From: Pseudomonadota bacterium
GTDB taxonomy: Bacteria > Pseudomonadota > Alphaproteobacteria > Rhizobiales > Xanthobacteraceae
Length of the DNA stretch: 64,000 nt
Direction: 5' to 3'
Assembly: GCA_023451825.1 (NCBI GenBank)
Contig: JAEXYA010000026.1
Span: 26,113 to 90,112 of the forward strand
A program made the translations under genes and the position numbers. This document shows, piece by piece, positions 43,331 to 51,965 of the stretch (positions are counted from its first letter, which is position 1; each line of letters opens with the position of its first letter). The notes beneath the pieces are model-generated. The model did not search any database. It was not told where the DNA came from and saw nothing but the letters and a program-made list of their open reading frames with translations.

Positions 43331-44365
43331 TTAGTGTCCCGTTGCCGGAGCCGTGGATGCCGGCGCCTGCGCGGGCGTGGCGGTTGCTTCTTCTGTGCCC
43401 GGCTCAACTTCGCGGCCGACGATCTTCGCCGTCCATGCGGTGGCGATCGGCACCAGGATGGCGGTGACGACGACGCAGGCAGCGACGAGAATGGTCGCAG
43501 GCGCGGCGGCTTCTGCATAGGCAGGATTCGCGGCAGCAACGATGGCCGGCACGGCGGCGGCGTTACCTGCAGTCGAAGCCGCAGCAACACCGGCGACACC
43601 GTTGCCGCCGATCAGGCGGTCCGCGAAGAACAGCGGGATGCCGGTGAACACGACGACCGCAACGCCCATGCCGAGGCCGAGCAGACCAGCCTGCCAGACC
43701 TTGCTGAGATCGAGGCCGGCGCCGAGCGCGAAAGCGAAGAATGGGATCATCACCGGGATCGCCTTGCTGAGGAATTCGCGCATCTCGCGATCGAGATTGC
43801 CGATCAGCATGCCGACAGCGAGCGGCAGGATCGCGCCGACCAGCGTCTGCACCGGGAAAGCCGAGAGGCCGGCGACGCCGAGCGTGATCATGGTGAGGAA
43901 CGGGCCGCTTTCCAGCGACATGATGGTGTAGGCACCGACGTCACGCGGACGGCCATACTGGCCCATCAGCGCCATGTAGAGGCCGCCATTGGTATCATTC
44001 ATCGAAGCGACGATGGCGAGCGTCGAGAGACCGGCGAACATGCCGGCGGTCACGGGGGCTTCAGCGAAGCCGAGGACGCGGCCGAAGATCAGGCCGAGCA
44101 CCATGGCCGAAACGACCTTCACGATGAGCAGCGTGCCGCCCTTCTTGACGATGTAGGGGGTCGCCTTGATGTCGATGCTGGCGCCCATGCAGACATAGAA
44201 AACGGCGAGGATCGTCAGTGCGCCGGAGAACAAGGCGCCGGTGAAGGAGCCGAAATATTTCGGGGTGCCCGGGAAAAACGTCGCGATCAGCGCGCCGGCG
44301 AGCAGCGGAACAACCATCATGCCGCCGGGGACTTTTTCAATCGCCCGCTTAATTGGAATCTGCAT
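43331..44365 (-). CDS. kdgT: 2-keto-3-deoxygluconate permease-type transporter
   Basis: The start MQIPIKRAIEKVPGGMM (44365) has GAGGAAA about 8 bases upstream. The 344-residue protein has about ten membrane spans and the KdgT-family motifs MNDTNGGLYMALM and GVAAASTAGNAAAVP. It is a proton-coupled sugar-acid importer. Gene order suggests it brings in the C4 or C6 sugar acid used by the following kinase and dehydrogenase. The C-terminal tail is Ala/Pro-rich. Confidence 0.87.
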   Translation of the reverse strand: MQIPIKRAIEKVPGGMMVVPLLAGALIATFFPGTPKYFGSFTGALFSGALTILAVFYVCMGASIDIKATPYIVKKGGTLLIVKVVSAMVLGLIFGRVLGFAEAPVTAGMFAGLSTLAIVASMNDTNGGLYMALMGQYGRPRDVGAYTIMSLESGPFLTMITLGVAGLSAFPVQTLVGAILPLAVGMLIGNLDREMREFLSKAIPVMIPFFAFALGAGLDLSKVWQAGLLGLGMGVAVVVFTGIPLFFADRLIGGNGVAGVAAASTAGNAAAVPAIVAAANPAYAEAAAPATILVAACVVVTAILVPIATAWTAKIVGREVEPGTEEATATPAQAPASTAPATGH

Positions 44366-44651
44366 TTTCTTATTTCCTCTGCCTATTCTGCGCATTTTGC
44401 CCGTACGGCCCCAGCGCGGGCGGCGGTTTATGCGCATGACACGCAAATGACAACCCCGTTTTGCGCAATGTGCGCATCTTCTAAAAGTGTCTTAACGCGG
44501 CCCGGTTCCCGACCATTGCCGCAAGGATGCCGCAAGCGACCGCGGAATCCGGCCAAAACAGCCATACTTAACGGTATCAAAGAACCCTTTGCCGCCGGAA
44601 AGCCGCAAGCCGGCCCCTGCCCGGCCGCAGCCGCCGCTGGTATGCCGCAAG

Positions 44652-44687
44652 AAAAAGCGCCGGCCTGAGGGGTTCAGGCCGGCGCTT
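44652..44687 (-). terminator. Rho-independent terminator of family 5 receptor 1
   Basis: A perfect 14-bp stem AAGCGCCGGCCTGA (44655-44668) / TCAGGCCGGCGCTT (44674-44687) with a 5-base loop and a T-run on the minus strand, 48 bases after the receptor stop. Confidence 0.85.
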
Positions 44688-44734
44688 GGTCTGTTTTGTT
44701 GTGGCAACAGAGAGGCAGCGATGCCCCCCCGCGA

Positions 44735-46363
44735 TCAGTCCTTCTTGTCGATGTTCCAGAACATCGGGATGGCCGCGCCGGAGGTCACGCCGGTCAGTGA
44801 CTTCCGCCACACGCTCGGCACCTTGTATTCGCCGAGCGGGATGTAGATCACCTTGTCATAGACTTCCTTCTGCACTTCGGCGGCGAGCTTCTTCTGCTCG
44901 TCCGGCGAGGTCGCGCGCGCATATTTGTCGCGCAGCTCTTCGAGCTTGGCGTCTTCGGTCCAGCCGAACCAGCCGCCATTGCTCTTGCCGCGACCGGAGG
45001 TCGAGACATTGGCGATCGGATTCAGAATGTCGGCGACCACCCAGTTGGTGAAGAACATGTTCCAGCCGCCTTCCTTCACAGGCTTCTGGCTGGCGCGACG
45101 AGTGACCACGGTCTGCCAGTCGGTGGCCTGCACTTCCACCTTGAAGCCGGCATCGCGCAGCTGCTGCGCGGCGACGATCGGCTGCGCCTTCAGCGTGGTG
45201 ACGTCGGTGGGCGCCATGATCACGACGGGCGTGCCGTCATAGCCGGATTCCGCGAGCGCCTTCTTCGCGGCTTCCATGCCGTTGCCCTTCACCAGCGTCT
45301 CGGCGCCGAGATCGGTGGCGTTCGGCGTGTTGCAGCCGAACACTGCGCCGCACACCGTGTAGTATTTGGGATCGCCGACCAGCGCGTCGAGCACCGGCTT
45401 CTGGCTGAGCGCCAGGAACGCTGCGCGGCGCACCTTCGGATTGTCGAAGGGCGGGTTGAGGAAGTTCATGCGGCCGAGCGTCTGGAAGCCCAGCGTGTTG
45501 AGCACCTCGACCTGCAGATCCTTGTCCTTCGACAGGATCGGCAAAAGATCGAACGGGCCGTTCTCCATGAAATCGATATCGCCGGACTGCAGCGCGTTCA
45601 CTGCGGTCTGCGCGTCGGGCATGGTGATCCATTCGACGCGATCGACCTTCACCACCTTGCCGCCGGCCTGCCAGTCGATCGGCTCGGAGCGCGGCTTGTA
45701 CTCCTTGAATTTTTCGTAGACGACTTTCACGCCCGGCTGGAATTCGGACTGCACGAATTTGAACGGACCCGAACCGATCTGCTCGGGAATCGATTTGTCG
45801 GTCGGCGTTTCAGCGAGACGCTTCGGCATCATGAAGGGCACGGCCGAAGACGGCTTGCCGATCGACTCGAGCACGAGGCCGTAGGGCTCTTTCAGCGTCA
45901 GCACGATGGTCTTGGCGTCGGGCGCCTCGATGCTCTTGGTAAAGTCCATGAGCTTCTGGCCCATGCCGTCACGCGCGCCCCAGCGCTTCAGCGAGGCAAC
46001 GCAGTCTTCCGCGGTCACGGGCTTGCCGTCATGCCAGAGCAGGCCATCGCGCAGGGTGAATGTATAGACGAGTTTGTCGTCGGAGACTTTCCAGTCCGCC
46101 ATCTGCGGCTTGATCTCGTATTTCGAGTTCATGCCGAGCAGCGTGTCATAGACCATGTAGCCGTGGTCGCGGGTGATATAGGCCGTGGTGATGATCGGAT
46201 CGATCACGCGCAGGTCGGAATGCATCACTGCGGTGATGGTCTTGCCGGCAGCATCCGCGGGCGAGGACATCATCGGCAGCGCGAGCGCTGACGCGAGTGC
46301 GAGACTCGTCAGCGTCAATTTCGTGAAGGACGTAGAGTGCCGCCAACGTGACATCATGGACAT
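44735..46363 (-). CDS. ABC transporter substrate-binding protein, family 5 (peptide) - copy 1
   Basis: The start MSMMSRWRHSTSF (46363) has AGGAGAG 5 bases upstream. The 542-residue protein has a signal peptide and the SBP family 5 fold, with the TITAVMHSDLRVIDPIITT and WHDGKPVTAEDC motifs. It binds peptides or similar ligands. It is a near-duplicate of the gene at 47687-49318. The opp-type permeases lie on the other strand downstream of the second copy. Its own promoter region (46447-46500) is also duplicated. Confidence 0.9.
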   Translation of the reverse strand: MSMMSRWRHSTSFTKLTLTSLALASALALPMMSSPADAAGKTITAVMHSDLRVIDPIITTAYITRDHGYMVYDTLLGMNSKYEIKPQMADWKVSDDKLVYTFTLRDGLLWHDGKPVTAEDCVASLKRWGARDGMGQKLMDFTKSIEAPDAKTIVLTLKEPYGLVLESIGKPSSAVPFMMPKRLAETPTDKSIPEQIGSGPFKFVQSEFQPGVKVVYEKFKEYKPRSEPIDWQAGGKVVKVDRVEWITMPDAQTAVNALQSGDIDFMENGPFDLLPILSKDKDLQVEVLNTLGFQTLGRMNFLNPPFDNPKVRRAAFLALSQKPVLDALVGDPKYYTVCGAVFGCNTPNATDLGAETLVKGNGMEAAKKALAESGYDGTPVVIMAPTDVTTLKAQPIVAAQQLRDAGFKVEVQATDWQTVVTRRASQKPVKEGGWNMFFTNWVVADILNPIANVSTSGRGKSNGGWFGWTEDAKLEELRDKYARATSPDEQKKLAAEVQKEVYDKVIYIPLGEYKVPSVWRKSLTGVTSGAAIPMFWNIDKKD

Positions 46364-46446
46364 TCGATCTCTCCTGACTTGAATCTGGTCATCGGCCGAT
46401 GATTGCTTATGCAACGCGACCTTATTTTGAGCGCTTCGCAACTTGT

Positions 46447-46500
46447 CTTTATCATTTAGACTTCAAAGACTTGCATCAAGCTGGATGCGCGTCAATCGCG
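46447..46500 (-). promoter_or_regulatory. Conserved upstream element of receptor copy 1
   Basis: CTTTATCATTTAG-(A)-C-TTCAAAG and CTTGCATCAAG appear here and, with few changes, at 49403-49456 upstream of receptor copy 2. On the minus strand a -35-like TTGATG and a -10-like AATGAT are 17 bases apart. The CTTG-CAT-CAAG part is palindromic. Confidence 0.45.
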
Positions 46501-46543
46501 ATTTCGTCGTGGTGTTGAAGAGGTCGCAGTGCCTTCACTCTGT

Positions 46544-46680
46544 CCCTCATCCTGAGGAGCCGCGCAGCGGCGTCTCCCAGCGAATGGCGAAGCCATTCGC
46601 AAGGGATGGCTGCAAGTTCAGGAGCCAGGCCATTCATGGTTCGAGACGCGCGCCAAGTGGCGCGCTCCTCACCATGAGGG
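46544..46680. repeat. Palindromic repeat (CCCTCATCCTGAGGAGC family), copy 1
   Basis: It begins CCCTCATCCTGAGGAGC and ends GCTCCTCACCATGAGGG. It shares the GGTTCGAGACGCGCGCCAAG core with copies to 47602, but has a different middle part (CCCAGCGAATGGCGAAGCC). Confidence 0.8.
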
Positions 46681-46733
46681 TGGCGTGTGGGGATGGCATG
46701 CAGACGACAGCAGCAGTCTCTTCCCCTCATCCT

Positions 46734-46839
46734 GAGGAGCGCGCCCTTGCGCGCGTCTCGAAGGATGACCGCAAGCTCCGGAGCGAGGCCAGCTCATCGT
46801 TCGAGACGCGCGCAAGAGCGCGCCCCTCACCGTGAGGGA
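46734..46839. repeat. Palindromic repeat (CCCTCATCC family), copy 2
   Basis: It has the CCTGAGGAGCGCGCCCTTGC and GCAAGAGCGCGCCCCTCAC arms with the GCGCGTCTCGAAGGATGAC core. Confidence 0.8.
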
Positions 46840-46911
46840 CGGAGTTTCGGTGCTTGACTTCCTCCTCTCAGCCGCCATCCTCGCTCGCGCTAACCGCGGA
46901 GCAAGACGCGC

Positions 46912-47220
46912 ATGCTGGAAGGGGCTTATGTCTACATCCTGCGATGCGCCGACCGCGGTTACTATGCCGGCGTCACGCGCGGTGATCCCGAATTACGACT
47001 GGCCCAGCACAATGCGGGGAGTTTTCCCGGCTATACATTCAGCCGCCGTCCAGTGGAAATGGTCTTCGTCGAATGGTTTGAGCGGATCACTGACGCCATT
47101 GAAAGCGAGCGTCGGATCAAGCGCTGGAGTCGCGCCAAGAAAGAAGCGCTGATCCGAGGCGATTTCGCCGCGCTTCGGATGCTGGCGTCGCGCAAGGGAC
47201 GGAGCAAGTCGGGCGTGTGA
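46912..47220 (+). CDS. GIY-YIG nuclease family protein
   Basis: The 102-residue protein starts MLEGAYVYILRCADRGYYAGVT. The GIY-YIG layout is seen as YVYIL...GYYAGVT, then an R in RLAQHNAGS and a C-terminal helix ERRIKRWSRAKKEAL. It resembles small UPF0213/YhbQ-type nucleases of unclear function. It sits alone between two arms of a repeat cluster and the duplicated receptors. Metal-binding Glu may be in WFERITDAIESE. Confidence 0.8.
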   Translation: MLEGAYVYILRCADRGYYAGVTRGDPELRLAQHNAGSFPGYTFSRRPVEMVFVEWFERITDAIESERRIKRWSRAKKEALIRGDFAALRMLASRKGRSKSGV

Positions 47221-47241
47221 CGGATGGTGGCGTTCTGCTGC

Positions 47242-47288
47242 CCATGGTTCGAGACGCGCGCCAAGTGGCGCGCTCCTCACCATGAGGG
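47242..47288. repeat. Half copy of the CCCTCATCC palindrome
   Basis: Only the right arm is present (CATGGTTCGAGACGCGCGCC ... CTCCTCACCATGAGGG) without the CCCTCATCCTGAGG left arm. Confidence 0.6.
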
Positions 47289-47330
47289 CGGTGTGTGAGG
47301 CTGGTAGGTGCCAAGCAACAGCAAACTCTC

Positions 47331-47445
47331 CCCTCATCCTGAGGAGCGCGCTCTGGCGCGCGTCTCGAAGGATGGCCGCAAGCTCGGAGCCCAGCCAGTC
47401 ATGGTTCGAGACGCGCGCCAAGGGGCGCGCTCCTCACCATGAGGG
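47331..47445. repeat. Palindromic repeat (CCCTCATCC family), copy 4
   Basis: This full-length element, together with copy 5 at 47488, forms a tandem repeat with period 157: the spacer sequence GTGCCAAGCAACAGCAAACT precedes both. Confidence 0.8.
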
Positions 47446-47487
47446 CGGCGTGCGAGGCTGATAGGTGCCAAGCAACAGCAAACTCTC

Positions 47488-47602
47488 CCCTCATCCTGAG
47501 GAGCGCGCCCTTGCGCGCGTCTCGAAGGATGGCCGCAAGCTCGGAGCCAGGCCAGTCGTGGTTCGAGACGCACGCAAAGTGGCGCGCTCCTCACCATGAG
47601 GG
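47488..47602. repeat. Palindromic repeat (CCCTCATCC family), copy 5
   Basis: It is the second unit of the 157-base tandem. It is followed by the terminator of the second receptor gene. Confidence 0.8.
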
Positions 47603-47618
47603 TGGCGTGTGGGGCCCA

Positions 47619-47651
47619 GAAAAACGCCGGCCTGATTACTCAGGCCGGCGT
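47619..47651 (-). terminator. Rho-independent terminator of family 5 receptor 2
   Basis: A perfect 12-bp stem ACGCCGGCCTGA (47624-47635) / TCAGGCCGGCGT (47640-47651) and a T-run on the minus strand. It is related in sequence to the terminator at 44652-44687. Confidence 0.85.
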
Positions 47652-47686
47652 CTGCTCACTCAAACCGATCGCACCAATGCGACCGA

Positions 47687-49318
47687 TCAGTCTTCCTTCT
47701 TGTCCACATTCCAGAACATCGGAATCGCCGCGCCCTGGGTCAGGCCGGTGATCGACGTCCGCCACACGTTCGGCACCTTGAATTCGCCAAGCGGAATGTA
47801 GATCACCTTGTCGTAGATCTCCTTCTGGATCTCGACGGCGATCGTCTTCCGCTCCTCCGGCGTCGCCGCGCGCGCGTATTTGTCGCGCAGCTCTTCGAGC
47901 TTGGCGTCTTCGCTCCAGCCGAACCAGCCGCCATTGCTCTTGCCGCGGCCGGACGTCGCGACATTGCCGATCGGATTGAGAACGTCGGCACCAACCCAGT
48001 TCGAGAAGAACATGTTCCAGCCGCCCTCCTTCACAGGCTTCTGGCTGGAGCGACGGCTGATGATGGTCTGCCAGTCGGTGGCCTGCACCTCGACCTTGAA
48101 GCCGGCATCGCGGAGCAGCTGCGCACCGACGACCGGCTGCGTCTTCAGCGTCGTCACGTCGGTGGGCGCCATGATCACCACCGGCGTGCCGTCATAGCCG
48201 GCTTCGGCCAGCAACTTCTTGGCCTCCGCCAGGCCATTGCCCTTCACCAGCGATTCTGCGCCGACATCGCTCGCATTCGGCGTATCGCATCCGAACACCG
48301 CACCGCAGACCTTGTAATATTTGGGATCGCCGACCAGCGCGTCGAGCACCGGCTTCTGGTTCATGGCCAGGAATGCCGCACGACGAATCTTCGGATTGTC
48401 GAAGGGCGGGTTGAGGAAGTTCATGCGCGCGAAGGTCTGGAAGCCCAGCGGATTGAGCACCTCGATCTTCAGCTCCGGATCCTTCGACAGGATCGGCAGC
48501 AGATCGTAAGGACCATTCTCCATGAAGTCGATGTCGCCCGACTGCAGCGCATTCACCGCGGTCTGTGCGTCGGGCATGGTGATCCATTCGACGCGATCGA
48601 CCTTCACCACCTTGCCGCCGGCCTGCCAATCGGTCGGCTCGGAGCGCGGCTTGTACTCCTTGAACTTCTCGTAGACGGCCTTCACGCCCGGCTGGAATTC
48701 GGACTGCACGAATTTGAACGGGCCCGAACCGATCTGCTCGGGGATGGCCTTGTCAGGCGCCGTCTCGGCAAGACGCTTCGGCATCATGAACGGCACGGCC
48801 GAGGACGGCTTGCCGATCGAGTCCAGCACCAGGCCGTAGGGCTCGTTCAGCGTCAGCACGATGGTCTTGGCGTCGGGCGCCTCGATGCTCTTGGTGAAGT
48901 CCATGAGCTTCTGGCCCATGCCGTCGCGGGCGCCCCAGCGCTTCAGCGAGGCGACGCAGTCTTCCGCGGTCACCGGCTTGCCGTCATGCCAGAGCAGGCC
49001 GTCACGCAACGTAAATGTATAGACAAGCTTGTCGTCGGAGACCTTCCAGTCGGCCATCTGCGGCTTGATCTCGTATTTCGAGTTCATGCCGAGCAGCGTG
49101 TCATAGACCATATAGCCGTGGTCGCGGGTGATATAGGCGGTGGTGATGATTGGATCGAGCACGCGCAAATCGGAATGCATCACCGCGGTGATGGTCTTGC
49201 CGGCCGCCTGCGCGGGGGACGACAGCGCAGGCAGCGCAAGCGCAGCGGCGACCGCCAAAGCCGGCAGCGACAATTTCGTGAAGGCAACAGAACGCTGCCA
49301 ACGTGACTTATCAAACAC
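47687..49318 (-). CDS. ABC transporter substrate-binding protein, family 5 (peptide) - copy 2
   Basis: The GTG start (49318) has AGGAGAG 5 bases upstream. The 543-residue protein has a signal peptide (cut near AQAA) and the SBP family 5 fold. It is nearly identical to the copy at 44735-46363 over most of its length. It lies head to head with the M20 peptidase gene and the permease operon, so it is the likely dedicated receptor of the peptide transporter. Confidence 0.9.
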   Translation of the reverse strand: MFDKSRWQRSVAFTKLSLPALAVAAALALPALSSPAQAAGKTITAVMHSDLRVLDPIITTAYITRDHGYMVYDTLLGMNSKYEIKPQMADWKVSDDKLVYTFTLRDGLLWHDGKPVTAEDCVASLKRWGARDGMGQKLMDFTKSIEAPDAKTIVLTLNEPYGLVLDSIGKPSSAVPFMMPKRLAETAPDKAIPEQIGSGPFKFVQSEFQPGVKAVYEKFKEYKPRSEPTDWQAGGKVVKVDRVEWITMPDAQTAVNALQSGDIDFMENGPYDLLPILSKDPELKIEVLNPLGFQTFARMNFLNPPFDNPKIRRAAFLAMNQKPVLDALVGDPKYYKVCGAVFGCDTPNASDVGAESLVKGNGLAEAKKLLAEAGYDGTPVVIMAPTDVTTLKTQPVVGAQLLRDAGFKVEVQATDWQTIISRRSSQKPVKEGGWNMFFSNWVGADVLNPIGNVATSGRGKSNGGWFGWSEDAKLEELRDKYARAATPEERKTIAVEIQKEIYDKVIYIPLGEFKVPNVWRTSITGLTQGAAIPMFWNVDKKED

Positions 49319-49650
49319 TCAAGCTCTCCTGACTGGATTCTCATCATCGATCGATGATCGATTGTGCAGCGCGATAGAATTTTAGGCTGCTTCGCTTATT
49401 GCCTTTATCATTTAGGCATCAAAGCCTTGCATCAAGCGCGATGCGGGTCAATCGTGTTTTCCACGCGACGCGTTGACTCGCTCGAAATGTCGCTTTCAAC
49501 AGAACATGCCGCGACAACATGCGGCGATGCGCATCGTTAATTTGCAAAGGCAATCACGCTGCTGCAAAGTCAGGCATGAGCGCGCGCGACATGACCCTCA
49601 TGTCGCATGCGGCATCGACGACGAAATTCTCACCCAAGAGGAATGACTTG
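49319..49650. other. Divergent spacer of receptor 2 and M20 peptidase
   Basis: These 332 bases hold the second copy of the conserved upstream element (49403-49456). No gene was seen. Two weak frames run through (49519 and 49554), but they lack ribosome-binding sites. Confidence 0.45.
49403..49456 (-). promoter_or_regulatory. Conserved upstream element of receptor copy 2
   Basis: It contains CTTTATCATTTAGG-C-ATCAAAG and CTTGCATCAAG, matching 46447-46500 over more than 40 positions. This suggests a duplicated promoter or operator. Confidence 0.45.
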
Positions 49651-50784
49651 ATGAATCCCGCCGAACTGCCCTTCGATCTCGAGGACATGCTGAAAGGCCT
49701 GCGCGTCTGGGTCGAGTGTGAGAGCCCCACCTGGGATGCGAATGCCGTCAACAGCATGCTGGATCTCGCCGCGCGCGACATGCAGATCATGGGTGCGACC
49801 ATCGAGCGCATCGCGGGTCGTCAGGGTTTTGGCGGTTGCATCCGCGCACGTTTTCCACATCCGAAATTCGGCGAGCCCGGCATCCTCATCGCCGGTCACA
49901 TGGATACCGTGCATCCCGTCGGCACCATCGAGAAACTGAAATGGCGCCGCGAGGGCGAGTTCTGCTACGGTCCGGCGATCTGCGACATGAAGGGTGGCAA
50001 TTACCTGTCGGTGGAAGCGATCCGCCAGTTGATGCGCATTTCCTATACGACGCCGCTGCCGATCACCGTTCTGTTTACGCCGGATGAGGAAGTCGGCACG
50101 CCCTCCACCCGCGACATCATCGAAGCCGAAGCCGCGCGCAACAAATATGTGCTGGTGCCGGAGCCCGGCTCCGCCAATAACGGCACCACCTCCGGTCGTT
50201 ATGCCATCGCACGTTTCAACCTCGAGACCATCGGCCGCCCCAGCCATTCCGGCGCCACGCTGTCCAACGGCCGCTCGGCGATCCGCGAAATGGCAAAGAA
50301 GATCGTGCAGATCGACGAGATGACCGGACCGGATTGCACCTTCAGCGTCGGCATCGTGCATGGCGGGCAATGGGTCAATTGCGTCGCCTCCTCCTGCACC
50401 GCCGAAGCGCTCAGCATGGCGAAGCGTCAGGACGATCTCGACAAGGGCGTCGAGCGCATGCTGGCGCTCTCAGGCACTGAGAACGACGTGCAGTTCAAGG
50501 TCACGCGCGGCGTGACGCGTCCGGTATGGGAACCTTCCGCGGCGACGCTCGCGATGTTCGAGAAGGCGAAGGCCATCAATGCAAGCCTCGGCCTGCCCGA
50601 ACTGACCCATGGCAGCAAAGGCGGCGGCTCCGACGGCAACTTTACCGGCGCCATGGGTATCCCGACACTCGATGGCCTCGGCGTTCATGGCGCCGACATG
50701 CACACGCTCAACGAGTACATCGTCGCGCAAAGCCTGGTGGATCGCGGCCGGCTGATGGCGGGATTGCTGGCGACCCTCGATTGA
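49651..50784 (+). CDS. M20-family peptidase (glutamate carboxypeptidase type)
   Basis: The start MNPAELPFDLEDMLKGL (49651) has AAGAGGAA about 10 bases upstream. The frame upstream is non-coding. The 377-residue protein has the zinc ligands in AGHMDTVHPVG, ICDMKGG, TPDEEVG and the late His in a SHSGA dimerisation region. It resembles carboxypeptidase G2, which removes C-terminal glutamate. It is divergent from the second receptor and precedes the transporter operon, so it probably digests imported peptides in the cytoplasm. Confidence 0.87.
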   Translation: MNPAELPFDLEDMLKGLRVWVECESPTWDANAVNSMLDLAARDMQIMGATIERIAGRQGFGGCIRARFPHPKFGEPGILIAGHMDTVHPVGTIEKLKWRREGEFCYGPAICDMKGGNYLSVEAIRQLMRISYTTPLPITVLFTPDEEVGTPSTRDIIEAEAARNKYVLVPEPGSANNGTTSGRYAIARFNLETIGRPSHSGATLSNGRSAIREMAKKIVQIDEMTGPDCTFSVGIVHGGQWVNCVASSCTAEALSMAKRQDDLDKGVERMLALSGTENDVQFKVTRGVTRPVWEPSAATLAMFEKAKAINASLGLPELTHGSKGGGSDGNFTGAMGIPTLDGLGVHGADMHTLNEYIVAQSLVDRGRLMAGLLATLD

Positions 50785-51010
50785 TGCAATTTCGACCGGC
50801 CCGCACATCGCGGTGGCGCCCCGGCGCAACCGGGATAGGCGGGCCAAAAGGGTGGCACAGGACTTGCTACCTTCTCTTCAAGTGAATTTCGGGTTGAGGC
50901 GCATCGCGGCTGATTGACTGATGGAAATCAATTGCTATGCGCCCGTGACGTTTCCGGTTGACCGATACGGTCCAGTTACGTTCGATCAACACGACCAATA
51001 GGACAACGTT

Positions 51011-51952
51011 ATGCTCGGATATCTCATTCGCCGAATTCTGGCGGCCATTCCCGTGATGGGCGTGGTGGCCTTGTTCGTCTTCCTGCTGTTGCGGCTGACC
51101 CCCGGCGATCCCGCCGCGATCATCGCCGGCGACAATGCGACGCCGGAAACGCTCGAACGCATTCGCACCACGCTCGGCCTGAATGAGCCGCTTTATGTCC
51201 AGTTCATCACCTGGATCGGCCGCCTGCTGCATGGCGATCTCGGCACCTCGCTGATTTCCAATGTGCCGGTGCTGAAGATGATCTCGCAGCGCATGGAGCC
51301 GTCGATCTCCATCGCCGTCAGCGTGATGATCGTTTCGATCCTCGTCGCCGTGCCGCTCGGCGTCATCGCGGCATGGAAGCATGGCACCTGGATCGACCGC
51401 TGCGTGATGGCGCTGTCGGTGATCGGCTTCTCCGTTCCGGTCTTCGTGATCGGTTACGTGCTGATCCAGATCTTCGCGATCGAACTGCGCTGGGTCCCGG
51501 TACAGGGCTTCCGCAGCATTTTCCGCGGCTTTGGTCCGTTCTTCGAACGCATGGTGCTGCCGACGGTCGCTCTGTCCTTCATCTATGTGGCGCTGATCGC
51601 CCGCATGACGCGCGCGGCGATGCTCAACGTGCTCGGCGAAGACTATGTCCGCACCGCGCGCGCCAAGGGCATCACCGAACGCGGCGTGCTGATGCGCCAT
51701 GCCCTGCGCAACGCTGCCGTGCCCGTCATCACCGTGATCGGCACCGGCCTCGCGCTGCTGATCTCCGGTGTGGTCGTGACCGAGAGCGTATTCAACCTGC
51801 CCGGCATCGGCCGCCTCACCGTGGATGCGGTGCTGGCGCGCGACTATCCGGTGATCCAGGCGATGATCCTGCTCACCTCCGGCATCTATGTGACCATCAA
51901 CTTGCTGATCGACCTCGCCTACTCGCTGCTCGATCCCCGAATTCGTTACTAG
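51011..51952 (+). CDS. Peptide ABC transporter permease (DppB/OppB type)
   Basis: The 313-residue protein has six membrane spans and the permease EAA loop EDYVRTARAKGI with GVLMRHALRNAAVP. The opening MLGYLIRRILAAIPVMG is typical of DppB. It is the first gene of the transporter operon and forms the channel with the next permease. Confidence 0.92.
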   Translation: MLGYLIRRILAAIPVMGVVALFVFLLLRLTPGDPAAIIAGDNATPETLERIRTTLGLNEPLYVQFITWIGRLLHGDLGTSLISNVPVLKMISQRMEPSISIAVSVMIVSILVAVPLGVIAAWKHGTWIDRCVMALSVIGFSVPVFVIGYVLIQIFAIELRWVPVQGFRSIFRGFGPFFERMVLPTVALSFIYVALIARMTRAAMLNVLGEDYVRTARAKGITERGVLMRHALRNAAVPVITVIGTGLALLISGVVVTESVFNLPGIGRLTVDAVLARDYPVIQAMILLTSGIYVTINLLIDLAYSLLDPRIRY

Positions 51953-51965
51953 GACTATTGAACAG

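Noticed and set aside
40711..43334. Plus-strand frames opposite pdxA2 and the DUF1537 kinase (662 and 383 residues)
   Set aside because: Mirror frames. The minus-strand genes have clear family motifs, overlaps and ribosome-binding sites.
46544..47602. Possible CRISPR array in the repeat cluster
   Set aside because: Units are long (about 106-137 bases), internally palindromic and not separated by unique short spacers. No cas gene is near.
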